DNA of 59,259 nucleotides from contig QKAR01000019.1 in NCBI GenBank assembly GCA_003246335.1, positions 1-59,259 of the forward strand, in the 5' to 3' direction. Source of the DNA: Spirochaetales bacterium (GTDB taxonomy: Bacteria; Spirochaetota; Spirochaetia; Treponematales; Treponemataceae). The notes beneath the pieces were generated by a model. It was not told where the DNA came from, did no database searches, and saw nothing but the letters and a program-made list of their open reading frames with translations. The position numbers and the translations under genes are program-made. Below are positions 33,004 through 40,182 of the stretch, piece after piece (within the stretch, counting starts at the first letter, position 1; each line of letters starts with the position of its first letter).

Positions 33004-34683
33004 TTAATCCATGCCGGCCGAGCCGGTATTCATGGATCGCAAGAACGCTATATTATTTTTACTTTTCCTCATTTTGTCAAGAAGCAGTTCCATTATTTCG
33101 GTGTCGTCCATTGGATTTATGACCTTGCGGAGCACCCAAATTTTCTGCATCTCTTCCTCGGTGAGGAGCAATTCTTCCTTACGGGTTCCGGACTTTTTGA
33201 TGCTGACGGCGGGAAACAGGCGACGGTCGGAAAGCTTGCGGTCAAGGTTAATTTCCATGTTGCCGGTGCCCTTGAATTCCTCGAAAATAACCTCATCCAT
33301 GCGGCTTCCCGTCTCGATGAGCGCGGTCGCGATAATGGTAAGGCTGCCGCCCTCCTCGACATTGCGCGCGGCGCCGAAAAATCGTTTCGGCTTGTGAAGC
33401 GCGTTCGAGTCGACGCCGCCTGAAAGGACCTTGCCGGAGGTGGGGACCGTTTGGTTGTACGCGCGGGCAAGACGGGTAATCGAGTCGAGCAAGATGACGA
33501 CGTCGCGCTTATGCTCGACGAGGCGCCGAGCCTTTTCGAGCACCATTTCGGCGACTTGCACGTGGCGCGTCGCCTGTTCGTCGAACGTCGAGGAAATGAC
33601 CTCGGCCTTAACCGTCCGCTCCATATCGGTGACTTCCTCGGGGCGCTCGTCGATGAGAAGGACGATCAGGTATACTTCGGGATGGTTCGCCGTTATCGCG
33701 TTCGCTATTTTCTGCATGAGAATAGTCTTACCGGTTCGAGGCGGCGCGACGATGAGGGCGCGTTGGCCTTTCCCGATCGGGCAAAACAGGTTCATTATGC
33801 GCGTCGAAATCTCTTCGGTCGTGGTCTCGAGGTTGAACTTCTCGTTCGGATACAGCGGCGTGAGGTTATCGAAGGGTATGCGGCTTTGGGCGCACGACAC
33901 GTCGTCAAAGTTAACGGTCTCCACGCGGAGCAACGCGAAAAAGCGCTCGCCTTCTTTCGGCGAACGGATCTGTCCATAAACGGTATCGCCGGTCTTGAGG
34001 TTAAAAAGGCGAATCTGGCTTGGCGAGATGTAAATATCGTCGGGTCCGGGCAAATAACTGTTTTGGGGAGACCGGAGGAAGCCATAGCCGTCGGGAAGGA
34101 TTTCAAGCGATCCCGAGGCGAAAATAATCCCGCCGTGGTCGGTATGCGCCTTGAGAATCTGGAAAATGACTTCCTGCTTTTTCATGGCAACCATATCTTC
34201 GTGGGGTACGCCGTATTGAATCGCGAGATCGCGCAACGCGTGCATGCCCATGCGGGTTAACTCATTAATCGTTAATTTCGGTTTATTTTCGTTATCTCTG
34301 ACGGATTCTGATTCGGCGGGAGTGGCGTTGGAAGGCGGGGTAAAATCGTCGCGATATTCTCGCGTTTCTCGGGGTTGGTCCCGAAATCGGCGATGTTCGC
34401 GATGTTCGCGGGGAGCGCCGTCGCGATTTTGGCCATTCGGCGCGCCCGGTGCGCGTTTTACGCGGGGACGAACGACGACGCGTTTTTCTGTCGCATCCGG
34501 CATTGAGGGAAATTCAGCCTCGGCGGTCTCGGGTTTACTCGTTTCGATCGATACGGCCGTATCCGACGGCTCTTGGACGGTCACTTCCTCGACACGTCCC
34601 AGATCAAGCTGACCTTGATCCGAAGGTTGTTGCGCCTCGCCCACTAAAACGTCAGAAACGGGGCGTTTTCTGATTGGTGCCAT
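33004..34683 (-). CDS. rho: Transcription termination factor Rho with long N-terminal extension
   Basis: 559 residues against about 420 in E. coli. Residues 1-130 are a low-complexity, Pro/Glu then Arg-rich extension ([17 protein letters not shown]). The Rho N-terminal and cold-shock RNA-binding domains follow ([40 protein letters not shown]), then Walker A APPRTGKT near residue 313, [14 protein letters not shown], and [11 protein letters not shown] with the secondary RNA-binding loop SGGVDSNAL. Rho is a hexameric RNA translocase. A perfect-spaced promoter and a 95-base leader precede the ATG, leaving room for autoregulation. Confidence 0.95.
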   Translation of the reverse strand: MAPIRKRPVSDVLVGEAQQPSDQGQLDLGRVEEVTVQEPSDTAVSIETSKPETAEAEFPSMPDATEKRVVVRPRVKRAPGAPNGQNRDGAPREHREHRRFRDQPRETREYRDDFTPPSNATPAESESVRDNENKPKLTINELTRMGMHALRDLAIQYGVPHEDMVAMKKQEVIFQILKAHTDHGGIIFASGSLEILPDGYGFLRSPQNSYLPGPDDIYISPSQIRLFNLKTGDTVYGQIRSPKEGERFFALLRVETVNFDDVSCAQSRIPFDNLTPLYPNEKFNLETTTEEISTRIMNLFCPIGKGQRALIVAPPRTGKTILMQKIANAITANHPEVYLIVLLIDERPEEVTDMERTVKAEVISSTFDEQATRHVQVAEMVLEKARRLVEHKRDVVILLDSITRLARAYNQTVPTSGKVLSGGVDSNALHKPKRFFGAARNVEEGGSLTIIATALIETGSRMDEVIFEEFKGTGNMEINLDRKLSDRRLFPAVSIKKSGTRKEELLLTEEEMQKIWVLRKVINPMDDTEIMELLLDKMRKSKNNIAFLRSMNTGSAGMD

Positions 34684-34778
34684 GAGAAATCTCCATAATT
34701 ATGATAAAAGGACTTTTATTTGAAAGACTGTATGCATGTTCGGATTTACCGCGCTCGATTTAAGAAAGGAATACAGTA

Positions 34779-34807
34779 ACTATAATATGATAGTCACTTG
34801 CTGTCAA
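34779..34807 (-). promoter_or_regulatory. Promoter of rho
   Basis: Minus strand TTGACA (34802-34807), 17 bases, TATAGT (34779-34784). The -35 box lies within the last codons of pncC. Confidence 0.75.
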
Positions 34808-35291
34808 GATGACTCACTACGAGCGACAACGCTCGCGCGACCGTCTTTCGGCGAACGCTCGCCCGTCCGCCGCGAAAACGGCATCGCAACGTCCGTACCG
34901 ACGTCGGCGTATGCTCGCCGCAGCTTGCGACGGCGAAACACACGGTACCGACGGGATTATTATCCGTCCCACCTCCGGGACCCGCTACGCCGGTAACGGC
35001 TACGGCCACGGTCGACCCGGTAACGGACAAAGCTCCGCGAGCCATCGCTTCCGCGGTTGCCTCGCTTACCACGCCGGACCTTTCTATTGTTGTAGGATCT
35101 ACCCCTAAAAGACCGATTTTTTGCTCAATGGCGTACGAAACGACGCCGCCCACGAAAACGTCAGACGACCCCGGCACGGCGGTCAACGCTGCGGCTATCA
35201 GTCCACCGGTGAGCGATTCCGCCGTCGACAGCGTTCGGCCCTGAGCCCGTAAAATTCCCAAAAGTCGCGCCGCTATGCGATAAGAACGCAT
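34794..35291 (-). CDS. pncC: Nicotinamide-nucleotide amidohydrolase (CinA C-terminal domain)
   Basis: 165 residues, a stand-alone CinA C-terminal domain. LSTAESLTGGLIAAALTAVP, SYAIEQKIGLLGV, and AVTGVAGPGGGTDNNPVGTV are the family motifs. It deamidates NMN to NaMN in NAD recycling; the N-terminal COG1058 domain is absent. It follows bactofilin by nine bases and ends inside the rho promoter. Confidence 0.9.
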   Translation of the reverse strand: MRSYRIAARLLGILRAQGRTLSTAESLTGGLIAAALTAVPGSSDVFVGGVVSYAIEQKIGLLGVDPTTIERSGVVSEATAEAMARGALSVTGSTVAVAVTGVAGPGGGTDNNPVGTVCFAVASCGEHTPTSVRTLRCRFRGGRASVRRKTVARALSLVVSHLDSK

Positions 35292-35300
35292 CGATGGAAA

Positions 35301-35723
35301 TTAACGGCCATCGTCGGCGCGTATACGGTCTTTCACTACCGATCCAGGGGTCGAGAAAAGGTCTATTCCGTTATTTGCCCGCATCATCTCGACGGAGCCG
35401 TCGAACGCGACTCCATCGGCTATTCGCAACCGTGAAGTGGATATATCCCCATGTACCGCGCTACCGGTGCGCATTTCGATCCGATCACCGGCCATTAACG
35501 GCCCATTCACGACGCCATCCACGACGATTGATGCGGCTCGAGCGAATTTGACATCGCACGTCGCGCCCTTACGGATAACGAGGGCGCCTTGCGCCTCAAT
35601 GGAACCGGTAAAAGTACCGGCGATATGCAATTCTTCGGTGAATTTCAAAACGCCGTTAAACCGCGTTTTTTCGCCGAATACGGTTACGTCGCGATCCTTG
35701 TCTTTTTCGGAAAAACGAGACAT
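35301..35723 (-). CDS. Bactofilin
   Basis: 140 residues. A short N-terminal tail precedes a right-handed beta-helix with repeating turns (HIAGTFTGSIEAQGALVIRK, then VDGVVNGPLMAGDRIEMRTG and HGDISTSRLRI). Bactofilins polymerise without nucleotide, and in spirochaetes and helical bacteria they help set cell shape by positioning wall enzymes. It sits in an operon with lnt, a response regulator and a TPR protein. Confidence 0.92.
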   Translation of the reverse strand: MSRFSEKDKDRDVTVFGEKTRFNGVLKFTEELHIAGTFTGSIEAQGALVIRKGATCDVKFARAASIVVDGVVNGPLMAGDRIEMRTGSAVHGDISTSRLRIADGVAFDGSVEMMRANNGIDLFSTPGSVVKDRIRADDGR

Positions 35724-35730
35724 GCAATAC

Positions 35731-35952
35731 CTACTTCGTAGTCATGGTAAAAACGCCGTCCCAATCCTCGGGAGGCGGGTTCTCTAAGTAATACGCGCAG
35801 CGTTCGGCGTATACCTTAGAGGGAGAATCCGTCGGATCCGCGGCGAGCGCCGCCGCGAACGAGTCGCGAGCTTGGGAAAATTGCATTAATTTATACAATT
35901 TCCGTCCATTCGCGAATAATTCCAACGCTTTTTTCTTTTGTTCGGTTATCAT
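35731..35952 (-). CDS. Small TPR protein with PPPEDWDGV tail
   Basis: 73 residues: one and a half TPR helices (ALELFANGRKLYKLMQFSQA, RDSFAAALAADPTD) then CAYYLENPPPEDWDGVFTMT. The same PPPxDWDGV ending occurs at the C-termini of many spirochaetal adenylate cyclases and TPR proteins, where it follows the last TPR; here it stands alone. Three bases after the response-regulator stop, with GTGAG before its ATG. Confidence 0.8.
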   Translation of the reverse strand: MITEQKKKALELFANGRKLYKLMQFSQARDSFAAALAADPTDSPSKVYAERCAYYLENPPPEDWDGVFTMTTK

Positions 35953-35955
35953 ACG

Positions 35956-36633
35956 CTACTCACTATACGCTTTGCGCAATTCGTTTTCCAGCGACGTGAC
36001 CGCGATTTCCCGGCTTTTGAGCTTTCGGTATTCTTCCTGCAATTCGTCGATTTTCTTCTGAAGCCGAGAATATTCCAACTGACAGGAATCAAACCCGGAG
36101 CGAAACTCCGCGTTATCGGGCAAGTCGGGCGACTGGCACAGCGAAAGGAATTTCTGGGAAACTAAATCGGCGTACGCGAGCAATTTTTCGTTCAACTGCT
36201 CTTGCAGGGCGATGCGCGATTCCCGTTTTTTCAGCTGATCGATGAGCTCATGGTTCCGCAACACCGAGCGAATGCGCGCGAGTACCTCGGAGAAGTTAAA
36301 GGGCTTCGTGATGTAATCGTCCACGCCGAGCTCGAAGCCCTCGATTTTATCCTTAACGTCATCCATGGCGGAGAACATGATAATGGGGACGTCGTGCCAT
36401 TCGGCGTACTCGGGGTCGTTCTTTAAAATACGGGTCACTTCCCAACCCGACATTTTCGGCATGATGTTGTCGAGCATGATGAGGTCGGGGGAAAATTCCT
36501 TTACTTTATCGAGACCGTCGCGGCCGTTCGCGGCTTTTTCCACGACGAAACCGAGCTTACTCAGCATTAAGTCGAAGAATTCTACGTTAATTTGCTCGTC
36601 GTCGACGATTAAAATTTTTTTTCTTGCTTCCAT
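35956..36633 (-). CDS. Response regulator with coiled-coil output
   Basis: 225 residues from ATG 36633 (AAGTGAG seven bases upstream). Receiver domain: KKILIVDDEQINVEFFDLML, phosphoacceptor Asp in DLIMLDNIMPKMSGWE near residue 54, Thr/Ser in PIIMFSAMDD, Lys in YITKPFNF. Residues 125-225 are a long coiled coil (LIDQLKKRESRIALQEQLNE ... LQKKIDELQEEYRKLKSREI) without a DNA-binding domain, so it likely acts through protein contacts. No histidine kinase is adjacent. Confidence 0.88.
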   Translation of the reverse strand: MEARKKILIVDDEQINVEFFDLMLSKLGFVVEKAANGRDGLDKVKEFSPDLIMLDNIMPKMSGWEVTRILKNDPEYAEWHDVPIIMFSAMDDVKDKIEGFELGVDDYITKPFNFSEVLARIRSVLRNHELIDQLKKRESRIALQEQLNEKLLAYADLVSQKFLSLCQSPDLPDNAEFRSGFDSCQLEYSRLQKKIDELQEEYRKLKSREIAVTSLENELRKAYSE

Positions 36634-36645
36634 AATCATACTCAC

Positions 36646-38292
36646 TTAATTGTCACGTATATGACGAAGTTTTGTCAACAAGCCCGCGAGGATAAGCGCC
36701 GCGGCTAGCGCCGCGCTTGCCGCGCCAAAAGCGTCACCCCATTTCTCGTAAAGAGTCTGTCGATGGGCACTCAACACCGGAATCGAGGCGACGAGGTACG
36801 TCTCGGCGAACGGTTCTGCCATCGCGAGAATTTTACCGTTCGGGTCAACGACGCAGGTCTGGCCGGACGCCGTCGAACGCACGAGGGGAACGCGATTTTC
36901 GACCGTGCGAAACACCGCCATGGAAAGATGCTGATACTGACACGGCAAACTTTTCGCCCATGCGTCGTTCGTCAAATTCACGATGGCGCGCGCCCCGTTA
37001 TTGACGAAGGCTCGGGAAATATCGCCGAACGTGTCCTCGAAGCAAATGGGGGTGGAAAACTTCAGGTCCCCGACGGTGAAAACGACGGGATCGCTCCCCT
37101 TCTCCCAAAAATGAGTATCGTTCTTCACGAGGAGGTCATACACCCACGGGAAGAGCTTTCGATACGGAAAATATTCGGTGAAAGGAACTAAATGCATTTT
37201 TCGGTAGCGCGCTGGATCGGGGGGAATGACGTTTTGGCCGGGATAGAACACGAATACCGCGTTATAATCAACGCGATCCCAAGTTCCGTCCTGCGTTCTC
37301 CCCTTAACCGCGTCATCGTTCCCCAAAACGACGGGAACAGGAAACTCGTTTACCCAATTTAAAAGCTGGGAAACGAGCTCAAACGACTCCATATCCTCGC
37401 GGTAACGGTAATGCCAGTCAATACGGGGAATAAAGCCCGTTTCCGGCCATACGACGAGTTTAACGTCGGGATTCGCGGCGAGCGCTTCCTCTGAAAGCCG
37501 GGTGAGCGTGCGGTAGTCGCGGCGATACGCGCTGATACCGCCATGCCAAGGATCGCTATTGGGTTGGGCGAGCGCTATTTTGACGGAAGGTTCTTTTGAA
37601 TAATCGAGCGGCGAAAGGAGGCCGTACGCGATCGTCCCGATAAGCGCGAAACACCAAAGGATGGCCGGTATAGCGTGCTTCCGCGCGAACGCGGGAAACG
37701 ACGAAAACCAGGAACGAACGGAATCGCGCGCGCGCGCCTTTACGCCCGCCGCGATCCATGCCGACGGGAACGTCACTAAGGCGGAGACGCCCCAAACCCC
37801 AAAAATTGACGCGATTTGGATCATTACCGGCCAACTCCATTGGGAGTAGCCGATTACGCCGTAGGAATACCCGTTAAACCCCAAGGTCTTCAGATATTCG
37901 TATCCGCACCACGCGAGCCACTGAACGACGTAGCCAAACTTGGGAAAAACCATATCCGCGAGTTTCAGGACGGGAACCGCAAGCATTAAATAGAAAAAAT
38001 AGAGCGAACCGATAACGTAAATCGCCAGGGGATGGAACACGCCGAGCCAATACGTAAATAAGCAATACGATAAAAGACCATAGAACGCGCCCCAGAGAAA
38101 AGAAGCGCGGAAAGAAACCCGGCGTATTAAAATGAAAAGAGGAACGAAGGCTACGTAGGCGAATATCGGAAATCCCTTTACCGACAGCAAATTAGGCTGA
38201 GGTAAGGCAAAAAAAAGAACGGCGAGCGCCAACAAAGCGATGTTTACGCCAAACGCGCGCCAAGAATGATGTAGTGTTTTAGGGGAAGGCAT
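36646..38292 (-). CDS. lnt: Apolipoprotein N-acyltransferase
   Basis: 548 residues. Six to eight N-terminal membrane helices, then a periplasmic nitrilase domain with the catalytic Glu in VVWPETGFIPRI, Lys in YRKMHLVPFTEYFPY, and Cys in TPICFEDTFGD; a last helix near 520 anchors the C-terminus. It adds the third acyl chain to lipoproteins in the inner membrane, consistent with the many lipoproteins in this window. Its ATG overlaps the hup stop by one base. Confidence 0.95.
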   Translation of the reverse strand: MPSPKTLHHSWRAFGVNIALLALAVLFFALPQPNLLSVKGFPIFAYVAFVPLFILIRRVSFRASFLWGAFYGLLSYCLFTYWLGVFHPLAIYVIGSLYFFYLMLAVPVLKLADMVFPKFGYVVQWLAWCGYEYLKTLGFNGYSYGVIGYSQWSWPVMIQIASIFGVWGVSALVTFPSAWIAAGVKARARDSVRSWFSSFPAFARKHAIPAILWCFALIGTIAYGLLSPLDYSKEPSVKIALAQPNSDPWHGGISAYRRDYRTLTRLSEEALAANPDVKLVVWPETGFIPRIDWHYRYREDMESFELVSQLLNWVNEFPVPVVLGNDDAVKGRTQDGTWDRVDYNAVFVFYPGQNVIPPDPARYRKMHLVPFTEYFPYRKLFPWVYDLLVKNDTHFWEKGSDPVVFTVGDLKFSTPICFEDTFGDISRAFVNNGARAIVNLTNDAWAKSLPCQYQHLSMAVFRTVENRVPLVRSTASGQTCVVDPNGKILAMAEPFAETYLVASIPVLSAHRQTLYEKWGDAFGAASAALAAALILAGLLTKLRHIRDN

Positions 38293-38618
38293 TACGACGG
38301 TTTTTCCTCGGTTCTATTGGATGGTATAGACCACACCGATGCCTTTAATTCCTTACCGGAACGAAAAGCGACGACCGCATGACTCTCGACGCTGACCGTC
38401 GCGCCTGTTTTCGGGTTTCGAGCCTTGGCGCGTCCTTTGCGATCGCGAATTTCAAAAGTGCCGAAACCGCGCAATTCCACCGAAAGGTCGTTTTCCAGGG
38501 ATTTTTTGACCTCTTCGAGAAATAAGTCCACGACGACGCGCACGTCCTTTAAGTCCAAGCCAGATTTTTCGTAAATTTGATCGACAATATCGCTTTTTGT
38601 ATGTTTCTTAACTTGCAT
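38292..38618 (-). CDS. HU/IHF family DNA-binding protein
   Basis: 108 residues from ATG 38618 (AGGGG seven bases upstream; ATG 38624 is too close). KSDIVDQIYEKSGLDLKDVR, LRGFGTFEIRDRKGRAKARN and PKTGATVSVESHAVVAFRSG are the HU beta-arm and core motifs. A 16-residue C-terminal tail extends past the usual end. A nucleoid-associated DNA bender; first gene of the run hup-lnt-response regulator-TPR-bactofilin-pncC. Confidence 0.92.
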   Translation of the reverse strand: MQVKKHTKSDIVDQIYEKSGLDLKDVRVVVDLFLEEVKKSLENDLSVELRGFGTFEIRDRKGRAKARNPKTGATVSVESHAVVAFRSGKELKASVWSIPSNRTEEKPS

Positions 38619-38668
38619 GGCCATTCCCCTGTGCGAGTATCCTATCATAAATACTCTGCGTTGTTAAG

Positions 38669-38709
38669 AAAAAAAAACCGCAATAGACCGTTGCCAGCCA
38701 TTGCGGTTC
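38669..38709 (-). terminator. Intrinsic terminator of rpsT
   Basis: Minus strand ACCGCAAT pairs with ATTGCGGT around a 13-base loop and runs into nine T. Confidence 0.85.
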
Positions 38710-38735
38710 TACTCCGAAAAGGACCAAGAATAAAA

Positions 38736-39011
38736 TTATTTCGCCGCGAAAGAAACGTTATACAGTTTTTGCATGCGCGATTTCTTGCGTGCGGCCGCGT
38801 TACGAGAAATAATTCCCTTGCGAGCCGCGGTGTCGAGTTCCGAAGCGAGTTCTCGCAAAAGATCTCCCGCCTGCGCGGAATCTTTCGCCTGAACGGTCGC
38901 AACGTATTTTTTAGCGCTGGTGCGCACGGAACTTTTCACGGCTTTATTCTTGATACGCCGTACTTCACTCTGCCGGTGTCTTTTCACCGCAGAAGCATTC
39001 TTTACTGCCAA
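38736..39011 (-). CDS. rpsT: 30S ribosomal protein S20, TTG start
   Basis: 91 residues if started at TTG 39011, giving the standard N-terminus (M)AVKNASAVKRHRQSEVRRIK; GGGGGG lies about six bases upstream. The rest (NKAVKSSVRTSAKKYVA, then ELDTAARKGIISRNAAARKK and SRMQKLYN) is typical S20. A weak start codon for a ribosomal protein gene is common in S20, where it allows autogenous control. Own promoter and terminator, so monocistronic. Confidence 0.92.
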   Translation of the reverse strand: MAVKNASAVKRHRQSEVRRIKNKAVKSSVRTSAKKYVATVQAKDSAQAGDLLRELASELDTAARKGIISRNAAARKKSRMQKLYNVSFAAK

Positions 39012-39042
39012 AGGGAACCCCCCGAAATGAAACTGTTCGCCT

Positions 39043-39071
39043 ATATTATCAAAATGATCTCGGATCGTCAA
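39043..39071 (-). promoter_or_regulatory. Promoter of rpsT
   Basis: Minus strand TTGACG (39066-39071), 17 bases, TAATAT (39043-39048). Confidence 0.7.
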
Positions 39072-39112
39072 TACCGCAATGAGGTTGTTCGAACCGATTC
39101 ACAGACTTTTAC

Positions 39113-39141
39113 TTGACACATGCCGGTTTTTTCTATATCTT
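39113..39141 (+). promoter_or_regulatory. Promoter of the 56-residue zinc protein
   Basis: TTGACA (39113-39118), 17 bases, TATCTT (39136-39141). Confidence 0.65.
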
Positions 39142-39171
39142 ATCAATAACTTTGTTTTCAGGAGACAGTTT

Positions 39172-39342
39172 ATGGGTGGAGCAAGTAAGAACTCTCGTAC
39201 GACCATTTCAACCCACAAGTTTTTTTGCACGTGCGGCGGAGAAATCGTCATGAAAACCTTGTTTGAAAGCGGAAAGCTGAAGAATGTCGCAGAATGTTCA
39301 AAGTGCAAGCGCACCGAACGCCGTCCGAAGGACTTCAAATAA
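39172..39342 (+). CDS. Small zinc-ribbon protein, highly basic
   Basis: 56 residues from ATG 39172 with AGGAG seven bases upstream. MGGASKNSRTTISTHKFFCT, CGG and then CSKCKRTERRPKDFK give two cysteine pairs (CTCG and CSKC) in a basic protein. It has its own strong promoter and a strong terminator, the layout of a highly expressed small gene such as a ribosomal protein or ribosome-associated factor. I do not recognise the family; L33-like or L36-like zinc proteins are the nearest in feel, but the sequence does not match either. Confidence 0.75.
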   Translation: MGGASKNSRTTISTHKFFCTCGGEIVMKTLFESGKLKNVAECSKCKRTERRPKDFK

Positions 39343-39365
39343 ACCGCCTTTCAAAAAAGGCTTTT

Positions 39366-39398
39366 TGAAAAAGGAACCCTCACGGGTTCCTTTTTTTT
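39366..39398 (+). terminator. Intrinsic terminator of the 39172 gene
   Basis: AAGGAACCC pairs with GGGTTCCTT around TCAC, followed by eight T. Confidence 0.9.
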
Positions 39399-39400
39399 GC

Positions 39401-40153
39401 TCATTCGCGTGTCAAGCGCCACGTCGTGAGTTGAGTCTGAATCAATTCTCGCGCTTCTTGAAGGATTTGAACCTGCTCAGCCTTATTTTGGGGAGTTGGG
39501 TACGTTTTGAGCACTTTGATCCGATACCTCCCGCCGGAAAGATCCTCCTGCAAGCCCGAAAGTTTTGAAATTCGATACCCGCCGTCGACGGCGCACACGA
39601 CGACTGGCATCGGCGCTTTGTCAAGAAAGCGGCGAAACCCCGCCGGATGAAACGTCCCGAGCGAACCGTCAACCGAACGCGTGCCCTCGGGGAAAAGGAC
39701 CGGAATCCAATTCATCGCCTTTACCCGCTCGGCGAAATTCTCCAGCGCGCGCATGGACTGGGATGGGCCTCCCGTTCGGCGAATGAGGCAATGCCCGTCG
39801 CTTTTCAGCATCGCCGAAACGAGCGGGATATATTTGCCCAACTCTGCCTTCGCGACGAAACGCAATCGAGAAGGGTCGAGGAAACGCATGAATAACGGTA
39901 TATCAAAAAGACTTTGATGGTTCGACACGATGAGATACTGCCCCGGTAGGCTTTCGATCCCGTCCGGCTCGGGCGCATAGCGAAAGTTCATCCAGGTCGA
40001 CAGGAGCGCGAAAATGCGCCGCGGCGCGTGTCGCGTGATAAAACGGTTAAAGCGGCGCGAAAGGCGCCAGTCTAGCGCGTACAGAAGGTCCGCGACGAAG
40101 GCGAGCCAACCCAGAGAAACCACGAGGCTGGCGAAAATTATGAAGGTTTGCAT
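39401..40153 (-). CDS. plsC: 1-acyl-sn-glycerol-3-phosphate acyltransferase family protein
   Basis: 250 residues. An N-terminal membrane helix (FIIFASLVVSLGWLAFVADL) precedes the acyltransferase domain: block I SNHQSLFDIP (HxxxxD), block III VLFPEGTRSVDG, and block IV AVDGGYR. It acylates lysophosphatidic acid to phosphatidic acid at the inner membrane. AAGGGG precedes the ATG. Thirty bases after the JAMM-DinG gene on the same strand, so probably co-transcribed with it. Confidence 0.9.
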   Translation of the reverse strand: MQTFIIFASLVVSLGWLAFVADLLYALDWRLSRRFNRFITRHAPRRIFALLSTWMNFRYAPEPDGIESLPGQYLIVSNHQSLFDIPLFMRFLDPSRLRFVAKAELGKYIPLVSAMLKSDGHCLIRRTGGPSQSMRALENFAERVKAMNWIPVLFPEGTRSVDGSLGTFHPAGFRRFLDKAPMPVVVCAVDGGYRISKLSGLQEDLSGGRYRIKVLKTYPTPQNKAEQVQILQEARELIQTQLTTWRLTRE

Positions 40154-40182
40154 TTCATTCCCCTTTCCTTGCGGAAACCGTA

